The notes: generated by a model not told the origin, from the letters alone. A DNA stretch of 64,000 bases from Phytophthora sp. 'mugwort' (GCA_033558025.1 JAUCEF010000001.1:4588001-4652000); one strand, 5' to 3'. Shown: positions 1 to 12,118, counted from the stretch's first letter. A program made the numbers and translations.

Positions 1-72
1 AGGACTGTCCCGGCAGTTTTCAAGCGGCGAGCCGAGACGTTACCGGGACAAGGGTCGATCCGTTCTCCTGCG

Positions 73-1717
73 ATGGCTAACGGCATGGTGCGCGAGGTGG
101 ATCGTGCGATCGGCGCGCTATCGACACTAGTGCTAGGCGTGGGGCTGCTGGTGGTGCGTGTGGATCTGCTGCTGGTAGATTCATTCCAGTGGTGAAATAA
201 TCCTCACCAACTGTTTTATTTGTTGTTTTGTGGCACGATTTGAACAGCTTCGCGAGTTCTACCGCAGTATGCGGGACAATCAGGGCAAGTGGGAGCGTTG
301 CGACTTGGATGGAGGTGGCAAAGACGTCTACTACCAGTGCGTAGGCGTTAGCTATTTGACTGGCAGGCGAATTGATGCTGGACACTGACGACTGCATGTT
401 CTGTGCCTTTTATTCTCTCTCGACGTGACTATAGAAAGAAGTATGGGATGCCTAAGATGCCGCTGTTCCAGCATCGAGGAGGCTGCGACTGTGGATCGCT
501 GAGGTGGGAGCTGCTATTCATGGTGGTTAATGGGCGATAAGATACTTAAATCTTAGTGGTGGACAGATTTATGGTGCTTGCACCCAAGCGAGTGGAGGCG
601 TTTGATGACAGCAACACGTTCGCATGTAAGAAGGGCAGGTTTCCTTTTCTGGTGAGTAGGAGGATGCAATATTTTTGTTGCTATAAGTGAAGCTGGTGAT
701 GGAGGTGACTGACAATTTGTGGCGATGCTGCTGCCGCCGGTAGATTATCCCGACATCCTGCTTCGAGATGATGGAGTCATCAGACGTGTCACTTTATGAG
801 AGTCAGACCACGTCGTGTCAGCATGTCTTCTGTGCCAAATGCGGTAGGTTTTGCTGCGTCAACAGTTGGACGTGCTGCAACTCGGCTACTCTTTCATAGT
901 CTAATCTTGGTGGTTATGATGCTTGACGACAGGTATTCACATCTTCCAGTTCGACCACACGCAACCTGATTGCGTTGCAGTCAATGTGTACTGCGTGGAG
1001 GACGAGAATTTCGAAGACATGAAGGTGTGTGTGAAACATTGGTGCCCCCCGGCCAACAGCGAAAATCATTTTGTTTTTTATATGGTTGACTTAAGTTGAT
1101 GCGGTGCTCAATTTTTCTGCTCTTATCCGACTGAACTTACTACAGATCATATTTATTCCAAGAGGCTCGCGCCCGCTGTTCGGTCGAGCCAACCGACTGT
1201 CCGTGCAGTCGGAGCAGCCCTACCGACGCCCCCTGCAGTCCCAGGGATTCGATACTGTCCGAGAAGACAGCGAAGAGTCGACCATGTACGTAGGCTGGCA
1301 CACAGTAGCAACTCCGAGCAGTGATATTAAGTTTTGCTGACCCACTCCATGTTTGACACAACAGCGCGTTCCAGAAACAATTGATGATGTGGGCGCGCAT
1401 GGATAATCACGAAAAGTACCGAGAACCACTTTCGGATGACACTCAATCGTCCACCAGCTCTACCAGCCAGAACGGGCGCTTTTCGGTAGTTTTTATCGTG
1501 GTTAGTAAGTTTTGTTGGTGGAATTGCTGACGTTGTGATATATTTACTTGCAGTTTGCGTCGACAGAAGACTCGACGACCGTGACGAAAGACCAGCTAGA
1601 GTTCTACCTCAAGGTTCGTAGGTCTTCGGTTCTGGGAAAAGTTTGTGTTGCAGGCTAATAATGGGTGTGATGTGACAGCGCCACTTGGACGATCCCCCGC
1701 AAGAATTTCGCGTGTAG
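73..1717 (+). CDS. GFA/CENP-V-like zinc protein, multi-exon
   Basis: No long ORF is present; coding pieces are joined across short introns. Proposed exons are roughly 73-153, 248-336, 435-522, about 557-651, about 750-843, about 933-1024, about 1146-1284, about 1364-1504, about 1555-1614 and 1679-1717, most with GT and AG edges. The product contains GGCDCGSLRWEL, an IIPTSCFEMM stretch and HVFCAKCG followed by VAVNVYC. This is the CxC ... CxxCG pattern of the glutathione-dependent formaldehyde-activating (GFA)/CENP-V fold, a Zn-binding domain. Exon 1 would give a short hydrophobic N-terminus (AIGALSTLVLGVGLLV). A serine-rich C-terminal tail of about 100 residues has no match I know. The junction at about 522/557 is out of phase in my reading, so that boundary is wrong or the gene is damaged there. 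Substrate is unknown. Confidence 0.65.
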
Positions 1718-2011
1718 TTTGGAAGTCCGAAATTTCTTAAGCCGGCCCTTCGCCACGGACTATTTCAGCCTTCATATCCCTGGTGTCGCCAGGGTCTATC
1801 GTAGTCCCGCCGTTCCGTCCTCGACTGCCGCTGCGCTTGAAGCAGTGCCTCAGAAGGTTTTGCAGTTAGTTGTGAGCACTTAGGTCCCCTTTTAGGTAAA
1901 GTATGTAAAAAATAGTACAGCCGAAACTGACTCAAATCACACAATTGGTCGTGTTGTCAAAAATCTGGGGCTATTTTTCAACACTTGGCGAATAGAGTTC
2001 TTTGGTCAAAC

Positions 2012-2751
2012 ATGGCGCAGCGAGACAGCAAGCACCTGCAGCTCAACTACTACGAGGTCCTGGGCGTGGAGCGCTCCGCCTCGGCCGATGATATTAAGGC
2101 CGCCTACCGCAAGCTTGGTGCGTGCTCCATCCCATGTACTTGATGCCCTCAGAACCGCATTTCCTGACCTAACGACGCTATTGGCACAAGTACTCGAGCA
2201 CCACCCGGACCGCTACCATGCCAAGACCAGAGGCTCCGCCCGACGAAAGGATGGCAAGGTACAGCGATAAGCGTCGGAGTATACTATTTGACAATGAAGA
2301 GTAGTCTAATCCACTAATATTTGGTGAGCAGGATGCGGAAATTTTGCGCATTAATGCCGCTTACGACCTGCTAAGCGATGATACGGCGCGTGTCAAGTAC
2401 GACATCGAGATGTTCGGCATCTCGGCAGCCCCGGGCCATCCCGACCGAGTGGTTGTGGGTTCTGGCAACTACAAGCCCTTAAGTTCCGAGGACGTTCATG
2501 AAATGTTTGGGGGACTGAACGAGTACGAACGCTTCACCACAGCGCAGTACCACCGACAGCGATCGCACATTGCACCCGCTACTATTGGACGAAGAGCGAC
2601 GAACCTTGCGGAGCGGAAGAAATTCCGAGCTGCCACGTCGAAGCTGCCAACGCAGGGCGCGACGTTGATGTGGCTGGCCTTTCCAGTTGTGCTGGTAGCG
2701 CTGTGGGGAGTCAACATCAGCAATATCAATAACCAATCCAAGAAGCGCTGA
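2012..2751 (+). CDS. Tail-anchored DnaJ (Hsp40) domain protein
   Basis: Three exons, 2012-2117, 2191-2258 and 2332-2751, join in frame to 197 residues. The N-terminus is a J domain: NYYEVLGVERSASADDIKAA, then HHPDRYH carrying the HPD tripeptide that stimulates Hsp70 ATPase, then INAAYDLLSDDTARVKYD. Only the J domain is present; there is no Gly/Phe region and no zinc repeats, so it is a type III J protein. A single hydrophobic helix (LMWLAFPVVLVALWGVNI) close to the C-terminus predicts a tail anchor in the ER or mitochondrial outer membrane, with the J domain facing the cytosol. The ATG at 2012 is chosen because it directly precedes the J domain. Introns are 73-74 bp. Confidence 0.85.
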
Positions 2752-3147
2752 TTTCATTATACATACCACCGACGAGCAAGCACTAGAAGATTCTTGAGTG
2801 AACTGTGACCGATGAGCTGCGTACTACAGTGTAGACTTGTCGTTGACTGAAGTCGAATGGTTGTTCAGCTTTCAGAAGCTCAATGTGGACAAAATAAAAA
2901 AAATTGCCGGAAGACCTCTATCTTATGATTTCTACAATGACCTAGTTTTGACAACGACGAATAAATCCGGCACCACAAAAATACGGCATTGAACGGTGTC
3001 ACTTTCAAATCCCATACTAAAACCATTATTCGTTTTGACCAATCAAATCATGTCGATTAGAAATTCTAAACCCAATTACAAACAGGTAATAGTGATGGCT
3101 CTAAGTAAAACTGCATTAGAGATCGACCAAATCTTACTCATTTCTCA
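2752..3147. other. Intergenic, AT-rich
   Basis: This is the 3' flank of the DnaJ gene, with an AATAAA-like stretch near 2893 that may serve polyadenylation. It leads into the decayed transposon at 3148. I see no supported gene. Confidence 0.5.
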
Positions 3148-3420
3148 ATGCCGCGCGCCAAGCGCAGCTTCAGCATTAAGAAGAAGCGCGAGACGTTAGC
3201 GCTCATCGACGAAGTCGGCATTGAGGAGGTGGCATGGACACTTAGCGTTGCCCGTGGAACAGTACACGGGTGGACCAAGCAAGCCAGTGTCATCCGCGAA
3301 TTCAAGGGTAATGCATCGTCGAAGACTTTGAAAGGCCAGGGACGAAAGGAACTTTTTCCTTAAGTCCCTGCCCTTGTAACCTACATGAAAGACGTTCGAC
3401 GGGACGAAGCCGTAAGCTAA

Positions 3421-3454
3421 TACTTCCTCCGTTTTTTTTAATCTATTGGTGCAG
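3421..3454 (+). repeat. Left terminal inverted repeat of mariner element
   Basis: A 34 bp sequence beginning TACTTCCTCCG and ending TTGGTGCAG. It pairs with 5396-5426 read in reverse complement, with a 2-3 bp difference in the internal T run. Confidence 0.85.
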
Positions 3455-3534
3455 CTGGTTCCGCCACCTGTTACGCTTCTTTTGGTGCAGTTCAAATATG
3501 ATAATCAGCATTGATCTATTTAGGAAGGGATTAT

Positions 3535-5179
3535 TTATGTTTCCTGACTATCATTGTTTTTCGCGATGGTGGCAGCTGCAGCCACTCGGCGTTTGGCTGT
3601 CGACGCCTTCTTGGCGGCTGCGGCTGTTGCTGCCGTCTTCTTCCTTGCCGTCGTCGCCGCCTTGATGGCAAGCGCTATGGCTGTCATCTTCTGGATTGCC
3701 GTCATCGCCGCCTTCTGGCTTGCCGTCTTCGTCTGCGCTGCTTCCTTCACGTTGGTCGCCCACTTCTCTGCCGCTGCTGTCCTCTTTGCTGCTGCCTGCG
3801 CGGCGACGGCTGCCGCAATCTTTGGCGTTTTCTCGCGCACAAACTTTTTCCCCTGGGCGCAAGCCTCGCAGCTGCACGTGAACGACACCAGGAGCTCACC
3901 CTTCTTCGCGAGAGAATCTTTTCCCTTGTGCGGGATCTTGAACGCGCTGCTGCCGTCGACCAGGAGGATCTGCTCCATCACCGTTTGTAGCGTCAAAAAT
4001 ATTTGTTGAACGTGCTTCTCTTCATCGTGGCGTACGATTCGCTCACCACGTCGATGAGCTCCTGCACACCGCGGCAATCGCGCTGCAGCGACTGCAGGGA
4101 ACGAAAGTAGCCCAAGTTCAGAACGTTTAGATCAGGGAGTTCGCGGCTGGCAGCGCACGCGGATATCCCAGCCGCCGCTCGTCCCTGCGACAATCACGTC
4201 AGGATCGTTGACAGGGACGTGCGGCTTGGCATTGTCTTGTTGAATCCAAATTGCTCGGCTCTTACCCGCCGCTAGCCACTTTTCTTTGATCGCGGGAATG
4301 ATGTCGTGGATCAGAACGGCTTTGTATGCCTCGCGGTGGACTGTCTCCACGTTGCGCAGGACAACAGTGCCCTTTTCTCTCAGCTTGCTGTTGCGCTGCG
4401 CTTTGTACGGCTCCGCGAACGCCCAAATTCCGATTTTCCCCTCAAATTCCGTTTTTCGATATGGGTCATACCTAAAATATCATAGGCAAAATTTTATAAT
4501 TTTTTTAGGGGTTATCATACAACATAGAAAACAAACCTAGGTCGAGCGATGGCAGCAATGAACATGGTCTTTCCGATGTAGCGCTTGCTCCGTCGGCGGC
4601 GCACGGGCTCCTCCTCCTCGTCCAACAGGTAAAGCTGCTTCTTGTTGGTATCCTCATTAAACCACTTCTCATCGATATGCACCGTATCGTATAGGTCGCT
4701 AAACGCGTTGGTACCGTCGCTCTTGTGACCAACAGGTCGAGCACGAAGACGACTCGAGCGAGTATGTTGGCGTCTGTAAGCACGGGTTTGATGTTGTTGA
4801 TGTGGCGGCGAATGACGCCTTTTCGCATGAGCCGCAGGATGACGAAGTGGAGACCTTAAGCGCAGCGGCTAGGCTTCGCATGGTCGTGCGCCGAAGCGCT
4901 GGGATGGCCTTGATCCGCTCACGCATTTCTGCCGCGCTCATCGCAGGACGACCACACCTACTTCCAAACACTCAACTCCCCACATCCCCCAGAAGGTCCA
5001 TACACGTCTGAGACTCTTAAGTGTTGCTTCCATATCCTTCCCACCGTGTTGCGATGGCACTGAAATTTTAGGGCGGCAGCCTTGACGTCGCTCTTACCTA
5101 GCACGCTGTTATTCGTACGGGCAAATAGAAAGCAGACCAGAGACACCCTCCCCTGAGGTGTGAGACGCCGACGCTTCAT
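3535..5179 (-). pseudogene. Tc1/mariner transposase, frameshifted
   Basis: Reading 5' to 3' on the minus strand: an N-terminal HTH (MKRRRLTPQGRVSL ... RNTVGRIWKQH, 5179-4958), a second segment (MRERIKAIPALRRTTMRSLA), then LTDANILARVVF, WIQQDNAKPHVP (second catalytic Asp region, 4350-4132) and PDLNVLNLGYFRSLQS (third acidic region, 4193-3993). The C-terminal tail is very rich in Ala, Lys and Thr (4077-3535). The family reads as DDxD Tc1/mariner. Pieces lie in different frames with junctions near 4950, 4700, 4140 and 4010, so no active protein is made. The long Ala/Lys tail also yields spurious low-complexity ORFs on the plus strand. Confidence 0.8.
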
Positions 5180-5395
5180 CGTTGGTAGGCGACGAGGGCG
5201 ATTTTGAATTGTGGCGGGTGGAAAACGAGAGTGTAGCTTTCAGGTGTCTTGCTTCTCCACCATTGCTTCTCTTATGTTGAGCTTTTTTGGCGCCAAACGC
5301 ACCACCAATCGAATCAGGAGATCACGGAAATTATTTTTATACAATCAAAATCATCGAAACGGCTATGGGTCAAAAGTTGTTGGCAAAACATGCAA

Positions 5396-5426
5396 CTGCA
5401 CCAATAGATAAAAAACGGAGGAAGTA
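5396..5426 (-). repeat. Right terminal inverted repeat of mariner element
   Basis: A 31 bp reverse complement of the left end (CTGCACCAATAGAT ... CGGAGGAAGTA), bounded by TA. Confidence 0.85.
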
Positions 5427-6562
5427 TATTATTACTGTTGACCTAATCAACGGAAAATGTAACGAGCTTATTAATAATTTCATTTTGTAATTTTTTAACT
5501 GTACAGGTTACGTTCTTTCAACCTCTAGAATGATTGAATTCATGTGGAGGATTCTCCCGGGCTGGATGACTCTCTATCTCGATGGCAAAGAGAACGGTGA
5601 GGTCTCACTTGAGCGCATGGTGCAGCGTATAGCAAACCGGTACGTAAATATTGATTAAATTCAATTTAATGCTAGTTTGCCATGATTACGTTTTTACTTT
5701 ATCTTATTGTAGTCAAGTTATGGATTTTCTGCGCAGAAGCCGCAGGCTGCGAAAAAGTCACTTGAGGAGCTCGAAGAAGTCTGGGCGGCTTTTTTCACTA
5801 GACGTTGGGCTAGCTACGGAATATACGAAGGTTTGAACATTGACGAAACCGCCATTTTTTTTGTCGATATGACGCCGACCAAGAGCTAGGCACTGAAGGG
5901 CGCAGAGACTCAGCACGCATTTTGGGATAAACAAACACGCGGGTCGATTGATTGCTGTTCTGACTGTTCGAGATGATGGTAATTTTATTTATTTGCTAAT
6001 TATGTTTTTTAATTATTAATATTCCGTGATATATTATTATGAATGTAGGGAAAATACCGATTCTATTTGTTGTACGCGGCGTTCCTGGTGGAAAAATTGA
6101 TCAGGACGAGCTAGAAACATACCCGGATGGACATTTTTACGCAGTTCAAGAAAACGCATGGATGGATAAGGACGTTTGGAAACGATATGTAGAAAAGCTG
6201 TTAAAATGAAATAGATGGCCCGCTGTTCTTCTCCTTGACAGCTTTAAGTGTCATGTTTCAAAGGAAGGACAGCGGGTTGTAGCATAGGAAGCTAACGCTA
6301 CCATTACCACCGAACAGTACGTCGGTTTTGTCAACTTCTTGACGTCGGTGAAATGGGACCACTTAAGGCGAAGCTAAGAAATAATGCTAGACGCAGCGGA
6401 GGCACCGTAAAATTTATTGCCTACAATGCCATCCCCCCACATGCAATAATTAATTCGTAGCTTTAGAAAGGCAATTCCTCACCATCCTGAGGTTTCAGTC
6501 TAATCAAAGCACTTTTTTATCCGACCCCTCATGATCCTTTAATTGTTTCTACTCTAATAATG

Positions 6563-7137
6563 CTATATTCTACCAATCACGCCTTTATATATGTTCGTGC
6601 CGTATTTTTTTGTCGGATGCAGTAAATCTTCCGTTACTACGGGGGGGGGGGGGGGGGGGGGGCATTCAGCGATGTCAGATTTATCCGTCGTTGTCTGTAC
6701 TGTAAAACCAACGATACTCGAGACTGCCCCGTGGGGCCTTACATGAGGAACTATTACAGATGGGGCACTATTAAAGCGATGGTGTATCGTCATCGTAGCG
6801 AAGCCGAACGATTTCACGTTGACGTCCTTCGTTCCACGGAATCCGATGGTCGTGTTGCGATTGTGGTTAAGGAACATAGCAGTATCATCCTTGCTGTAAA
6901 TGTTCGAGTAATAAATGTTGTACTCCTTGATCAACTGCTGAACATGCTCGATATATTCCTGTCGAGCTTATGCTTCTTGGTAATCGGGCAATCCAAGCCT
7001 CCAGTTCTTGGACTACAAACAGCTTCTATTCCACCGTCAACTTGGGCTTCATTGGTACGACCCGAAACTGACAATGAAATGTGAAAGAGCTGCTCCCTGA
7101 GCTCGACCGGCATCACCACTTGAGGTTGTTCTAGCAA
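6563..7137 (-). pseudogene. Possible decayed DDE transposase fragment
   Basis: Two minus-strand reading pieces (7137-6931 and 6934-6563) overlap in a way that suggests one frameshifted coding remnant. The second contains IGFRGTKDVNVKSFGFATM, which resembles the region after the first catalytic Asp of jerky/pogo-type transposases (gene product followed by a KG-TKxVxVKS run). The match is weak and the catalytic residues are not clear. It is broken at its 3' end by a 22 bp G tract (read as proline on this strand). The family assignment is a guess. Confidence 0.3.
6641..6662 (+). repeat. 22 bp poly-G homopolymer
   Basis: Uninterrupted run of 22 G directly after CCGTTACTAC. It could form a G-quadruplex or be a length-unstable tract, and may also be a base-calling error zone. 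Confidence 0.95.
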
Positions 7138-7848
7138 CTCACCAATGCAGTTAATTTCTCCAATCTGACAATTCTAAGAATTCTGATAATTATCAGAGGT
7201 GGGTCGATTGATGGGCCCTTGTACAGTACGCGTTTGAGACGCGCAGGCCGAATGGGAGCTCGCTAAAGCCAATTAAACTGGGAGCGAAGCCGAGAGCGAG
7301 ACATCGCCACTGTAGCGTGTGTGTCGGCTCGCCGCAGTCGTACAGAGGGCCGAATCGACGGAAGACTCCGAAGCCATTGAACGGCATGAAAAGCGAACGG
7401 CGTTGCCCAAGCTACAATCGGCATCGACGGAAGAGATGATCCATTACTTGGAAGAGAAGATTGAGCGCGCCCACTGACTCTCGACGGTCGAGACCGGTTG
7501 AAAGAGATTGTTATTCTGCAGTATTTTTGCAGAAGTACAGATTAATTGCCCTTCAAGTTCAGAAAAATAGTATCTTGTCTAGAGCTCGATGATTGCGATG
7601 CATGAAAGCAGCAAAGCGGAAAGCCACTGACTCATGTTTAAAAGACATCGGATGCCCCATGGCTTTTACAGCCGAAAGACGATTGCGACTGGTCCTTGTA
7701 CGATATTGGCTGCGATCTCCGTGCTCTATGGTTCGTTGGCATTGGTAGGCAATCTGTATCTACGAGCATAGGAGTCATCGCAAACCCGGAATGTGTTGAA
7801 ACATAGCCGCGAATCTTCCTGTGTTTATAGGTATACTTGTAATGTTTT
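7138..7848. other. Transposon-derived spacer
   Basis: No intact gene seen. The short open frame at 7193-7387 has no recognisable motif. Given the position immediately upstream of the gypsy reverse transcriptase remnant, this probably holds decayed leader, gag or protease sequence of that element, but no LTR pair could be matched by eye. Confidence 0.35.
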
Positions 7849-10800
7849 ATGACGAGTATTTCTTTCATAATTTGCTTTTACCCGCCTTACATAAGCTTGG
7901 TTGCGTTCGCCAATTGCCTTCTTATTCTGCTCATTCTCGGCTTGACAGTTTTCGGCCGGATTCGGGACGACCCGCAAATCAAGGTCGTGCCATTGCTGGT
8001 GAGGTTAAAGCCCGGTGCTCATTCAACCAAGGCATACACGCATCGGTTACCACCCAGTGGCCGGGACTTTGTTGACCGACATGTCGACGTGCTGATACGG
8101 CATAACCTGGTGTACCGAAACCCGCGCAGTCGCTGGGCGTCCCCAGCTCGAATGGTTCGAAAAGGAACAAGGTTGAACCGAAAAGCCGATCCTCGGATGA
8201 CCATTGACTTGCGCGGGGCGAACGAGCACACAGAGTCGATGCCGTGGCCTATGCCAATACTAGAAGTAGTGGTTGGTGCGCTTGAATGTGCGAAGGTGTT
8301 TTTCGTGCACGACTGGTTCAAGGGCTATTGGCAATTTCCCCTCCACCCAGATTGCCAAGTGTTCTTCACCTTCGTCACGTATCGCGGGATGTACACACCG
8401 ACAAGGGTGCATGTGAGGGCTACCGATGCGGTAGCCTATTGCCAGGGCGTGGTCGAGGAGATATTTGGAGAGCTACTGGATAACGGCGTCCTTGCGTGGC
8501 TAGATGCCAATACGGGCTACGCTGAGGACTAGAATAAGCTCCAAGATCTCCTGGATAATTTTCCGGACCAGTGTCAGAAGTACGGTCTCAAGCTTCACGT
8601 GAAGAGAAACCAGTTCTTCAGCACAGAGGTGAAGTGTGTGGCAAAGTCTTAGCGGCAGCTGGTGCGCGTCACTGCCCGGAGAGGGTGCAAAGTCTTGTGG
8701 AGATGTGTGAGCCGAGCAACGCAGGGGAGCTGTAGGAGGTTCTCTGTGCCGTCAGCTGGATGCGGCAAAGCATCCCGAGTACGCAAAGGTGACAGCGCGC
8801 TTGTACGACGTCTTGGGGTGTGCGGCTAAGGCAGCCGTTTCAAGGAAAAATTTTAAACTCTTCAAGGTCCGTCTCGACGGTATCGGAAGGGACACCGAGG
8901 ACGTCCGCGCCTTCCAAGGCATACATGTGTCGCTGCTGAAGATGGTACCGCTGGCGCATCCCAGCCCTATGGCGGACGTGTGTCTTTACACGTATGCAAG
9001 CCAGGATTATTGGGAAGGAGTAGTGACCAAGCTGGAGCCGGGACAAGTCGAGTTACCGCTTGATCAGCAGGAGCACCGACCACTGGCATATCTAACCGGC
9101 CGTTTCGTTTGTGCGTCTAGATGTTGACAAACGATCGAGAAAGAAGCGTTTGCTATTGTCGAGGCAACGCGCCGTTTGGATATCTGCTTCTACGACCAGG
9201 TGGTTTCCGGATGGATACGGATCGTCGTAATCTCGTCTACATATTTGATCCGTACGTTAAAGACTAAAGAGGGCACGATGGCACGATATCAAGCGGATAA
9301 GCTACAGCGCTGGGCAATGCCCCTCATGGCGTTCCGGTATGTGATAGAGCATGTGCCCGGTGAAGTAAACGCCTGGGGTGGTCTGCTTAGCCGCTGGGTG
9401 GCGGGCCCAACGATTACGGAGTGGCGATCGACTGTAAGGGTGGCTGGGGTTAGCGGTGATTAAGCGTGTGTCCCCTCTGGAGGAACTGATTTCATCTGGC
9501 TGTCCGACAACGAGAGCAAGGTCGTGCACCAGCAGGGGCGAGAAGCTGAAGCCGTCGACAAGATCGACGTGATCTGGGTGGAGGACCGCCAGCTCTTCGC
9601 CACGAAGGATAAGAAGATGTGGATCCCAGCGGAAGCGACAGAGCTCCAGGACCGTCCGTGCGTGGTAGCCCATGCGGGAGGCAGCAGCCAGCGTGGTGCG
9701 AGGACCACCGCCACAGCTTTAGACGCGCTATTCTGGTGGCCGACGCCGGAAGTCGACGTCAAAAACATTCGTGCAGGAATGTTTGCACTGTATGGTGACT
9801 GTAATCGGCCGAGTACCGCGTCCGTTCGGGGAGACTCCGCGGTCTACAAAGCAACGAGCTTCTCCACTTCGACTTCCTTACGATGATGAAAGTCGACGGC
9901 AGTATGAAGTGAGTCCTAGTGATCAAGGACGGCATGAGTGGTTAGGTTGAGCTCGTCGCGTGCGCTCGGGCTGCGTCAGACCAGACATACCAAGGGCTTA
10001 TCGAGTGGTTCAAGCGATTTGGTGTTGTTCGTCAGTGTCAGATCAAAGTGCCCACTTTAAAAAAGTGGTGATTGACCGTTGCAGCACGCACTCAGCAATC
10101 ATCATCACTTCACCACCGCATATACGCCGTGGGCGAACGGGACTGCGGAGGTGGTAAACTGGGAGACAATTCGAGGTGTAAAGGCTTTGCGTAAGGTGGT
10201 ACCCAGTGACTAGCCAAAGGTGTTGCCAGTGGTTCAAGCGGCGTTCAATTCGATGCCGGTAGATCGTCTCGGAGGCGTTACGCCGTTGACGACGTTCACG
10301 GCACTACCTGGTGTCCGCCAGCTGCGCAGTATCCTCCACCCTCGTGATACCATGGTGACCAGTGTTGAGTGGGTCACGAACGAAGCTCAAAAGCACCTGG
10401 CGTCGGTGCGCACGACCGTGGACACCATGCATCAGGAGCTGACAGACTCTAGCGAGAGAAAAAAAACGGCGTGCTGCCCATGAGCGGCACCAGAAACGTT
10501 AGGGTGCCAAATTACCCAAGTTTAGTGAGGGTAATTTGTGCTTGCTGCTACTGCTACCGGGCGTAGCGGTAACAAGTTGGCACTCATATTTTTTTGCGTG
10601 GCCCAAAGCGCATTATACGCGCTCTGAGCGACTACACGTTCGAGGTTCAGGATTTTATGGCGCCGTGTGCCATTACAACTCGTCACGCGTCTCGGCTGGA
10701 GCTATATCGAGACGCCGACCGCGGTCGCGCCGACGAGCTCGTTGAGCAGGCCATTTACGGGGAGGGTGGTCATTTAATAGAAGATTTGCGTGTGTGCCGA

Positions 10801-11080
10801 CGCAGCCCAACCACACACCGCTGGGAGTCCAAGTCAAGTGGGTCGGGCTGGACGGCATCGAAACCTTTTGGGATCCAGCAGAGGACATCAAGCATGATGT
10901 TCCCGTGCTCTGCCCAGACATTTATCGACGCCGACCTAGCCGACGAGGATCGTACGCGCATGGCGGCTGCACTTGGTACTACCATTCCACCTCCACCCCA
11001 GACATCGGCCTACCACGCCAGCGTCGTCGCGCAGGCACCGGGCCGAAAGTCCACGCGCAACACGTTGCGAACGGCGTGAG
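7849..11080 (+). pseudogene. Ty3/gypsy chromovirus pol remnant
   Basis: Fragments in order across several frames. Reverse transcriptase at 7920-8640 (FFVHDWFKGYWQFPLHPD, TFVTYRGMYTPTRV, VLAWLDANTGYAED). RNase H at about 8970-9400 (YTYASQDYWEGVVT, EAFAIVEATRRLDIC, VIEHVPGEVNAWGGLLSR). Integrase zinc region and core at about 9600-10250 (WWPTPEVDVKN, YQGLIEWFKRFGVVRQ, SAHFKKVVIDR). Finally a chromodomain at about 10800-10930 (VQVKWVGLDGIETFWDPAEDI). The expected DD pair of the RT active site reads as DA, and nonsense codons and frameshifts occur throughout (for example at 8530 and 8650). The element is dead. The chromodomain places it among Ty3/gypsy chromoviruses that target chromatin marks. 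Confidence 0.85.
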
Positions 11081-12118
11081 TCTACGCTCCGACAGGAGGG
11101 GGGGGGGGGGTCCTGCCTACAATCGGCAGACGGCCCTGCCGCTGCAACCCATCCCGATTGAAGAAAACGGAGGTGCGTCTTGCCTCGCTCTGGCGTGCGC
11201 GGAAAAGCAGTGTATTTGCATTAACAGGATATGCTAGCATCTAAGCAAAATCTAAGACATTTTGGGTTTTGGCTCTGATGAGAGCGTTCCCTGTGGGAAA
11301 AGAAGAAGGCTGCTACAAGCAGTGGGCCTATTTTTCCAAAAATAAGTGATCGCAATTGATGGGATATTGCGTCTTTGCGCCAAACGGGGGGGGGGTCTTT
11401 GCGGACATATGTCCACATAACAGCTTGTGTTTGACAGAAGCGTACTAGTACTAAAGTTCAGTCTCAAGTTTTCGTGTTGGGTTGGTAAAAGTAGGTTTAG
11501 TTGATGTTTTATTTTTGTCTGGGCCCGGGATCGGGTCTAGCAACTGCAAGTAATATAAATATAACCAGATCCGTATTCCAGACCAGACCCGCTGACGACC
11601 CCAAAAATAAGTGACCCCATTCTGGACGAGCAAGACTGCAATCCGCAACTTTTACCCGTCCAACGATGCTACAAGCGGTGATCTGTAGTGAGTATTGCAT
11701 CAAGATCGACCCGCAATTTAGCATTACTCTGGCGCGCATCAACACAGCATTACAATAATTACCTAGACAGCATTACTATACATGTACTGCAGTACTGCAG
11801 CCCTCTCCAGAATGGGATTGCGTTGCGTACGGCGTATGGACCAATATATTTTCCGACCTCTGCTGCTATGTGATTTTTAATTTCTAACTACAAATTGTTC
11901 TCCGTAGACACTTTAAGGCAGCTTCACCCCAAATCGGTGGCATTTGTACTACCCAACCAAACGATTTTTGCTTTCTAGATGGAACTGATGTGGCGTGGTA
12001 CCTACATATCTGTAGTTATCCAAACAGCAATGATTCTGAGGGATCAAACAGCGCAATTAGTAAAGTGGCGGTCATCGTTTTGTCTTGTATGGTAACAGCA
12101 GAAGGCAAGGATGTTCGA
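11081..12118. other. Intergenic, probable element debris
   Basis: Includes a 13 bp G run (11098-11110) and two copies of CCAAAAATAAGTGA (near 11335 and 11600), which hints at a solo LTR or MITE remnant. No coding region is supported. It ends at the 3' end of the CCDC77 gene. Confidence 0.4.

Larger units (their letters stand above)
3421..5426 (-). mobile_element. Tc1/mariner-type DNA transposon
   Basis: The ends match in inverted orientation: TACTTCCTCCG...ATCTATTGGTGCAG at 3421-3454 and its reverse complement at 5396-5426, differing mainly in T-run length. Both ends abut TA, the expected duplicated target of this superfamily. The roughly 2.0 kb element carries a minus-strand transposase with a QQDNAKPH motif. 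It interrupts the pogo-like gene within what looks like an intron, so it is the younger of the two insertions. Confidence 0.85.
3148..6460 (+). pseudogene. Pogo-like DDE transposase, interrupted and decayed
   Basis: The N-terminal piece (3148-3410) starts MPRAKRSFSIKKKRETLAL and has a helix-turn-helix (VARGTVHGWTKQ) typical of oomycete pogo/CENP-B-type transposases. Coding similarity stops at GTAAGC (3411) and resumes after an AG near 5508 with MIEFMWRILPGWMTLYLDGK. It continues through YGFSAQKPQAAKKS, NIDETAIFFVDM, ILFVVRGVPGGK, AVLLLDSFKCHVS and MGPLKAKLRNNARRSGG. NIDETAIF and LLLDSFKCH are the first two catalytic Asp regions of a DDE_1 fold. Further introns sit at about 5639-5713 and 5980-6048. 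Several TGG codons have become stops (near 5887, 6208 and 6283) and there are frameshifts, so it is dead. A Tc1/mariner element lies inside the first intron. Confidence 0.75.

Noticed and set aside
77..397. 106-codon minus-strand ORF at the window start
   Set aside because: Plus-strand exons of the GFA-like gene explain this region; the minus reading has no motif.
3511..4009. Plus-strand Cys-rich and Ala-rich ORFs
   Set aside because: Opposite strand of the Ala/Lys-rich tail of the mariner transposase; low-complexity artefact.
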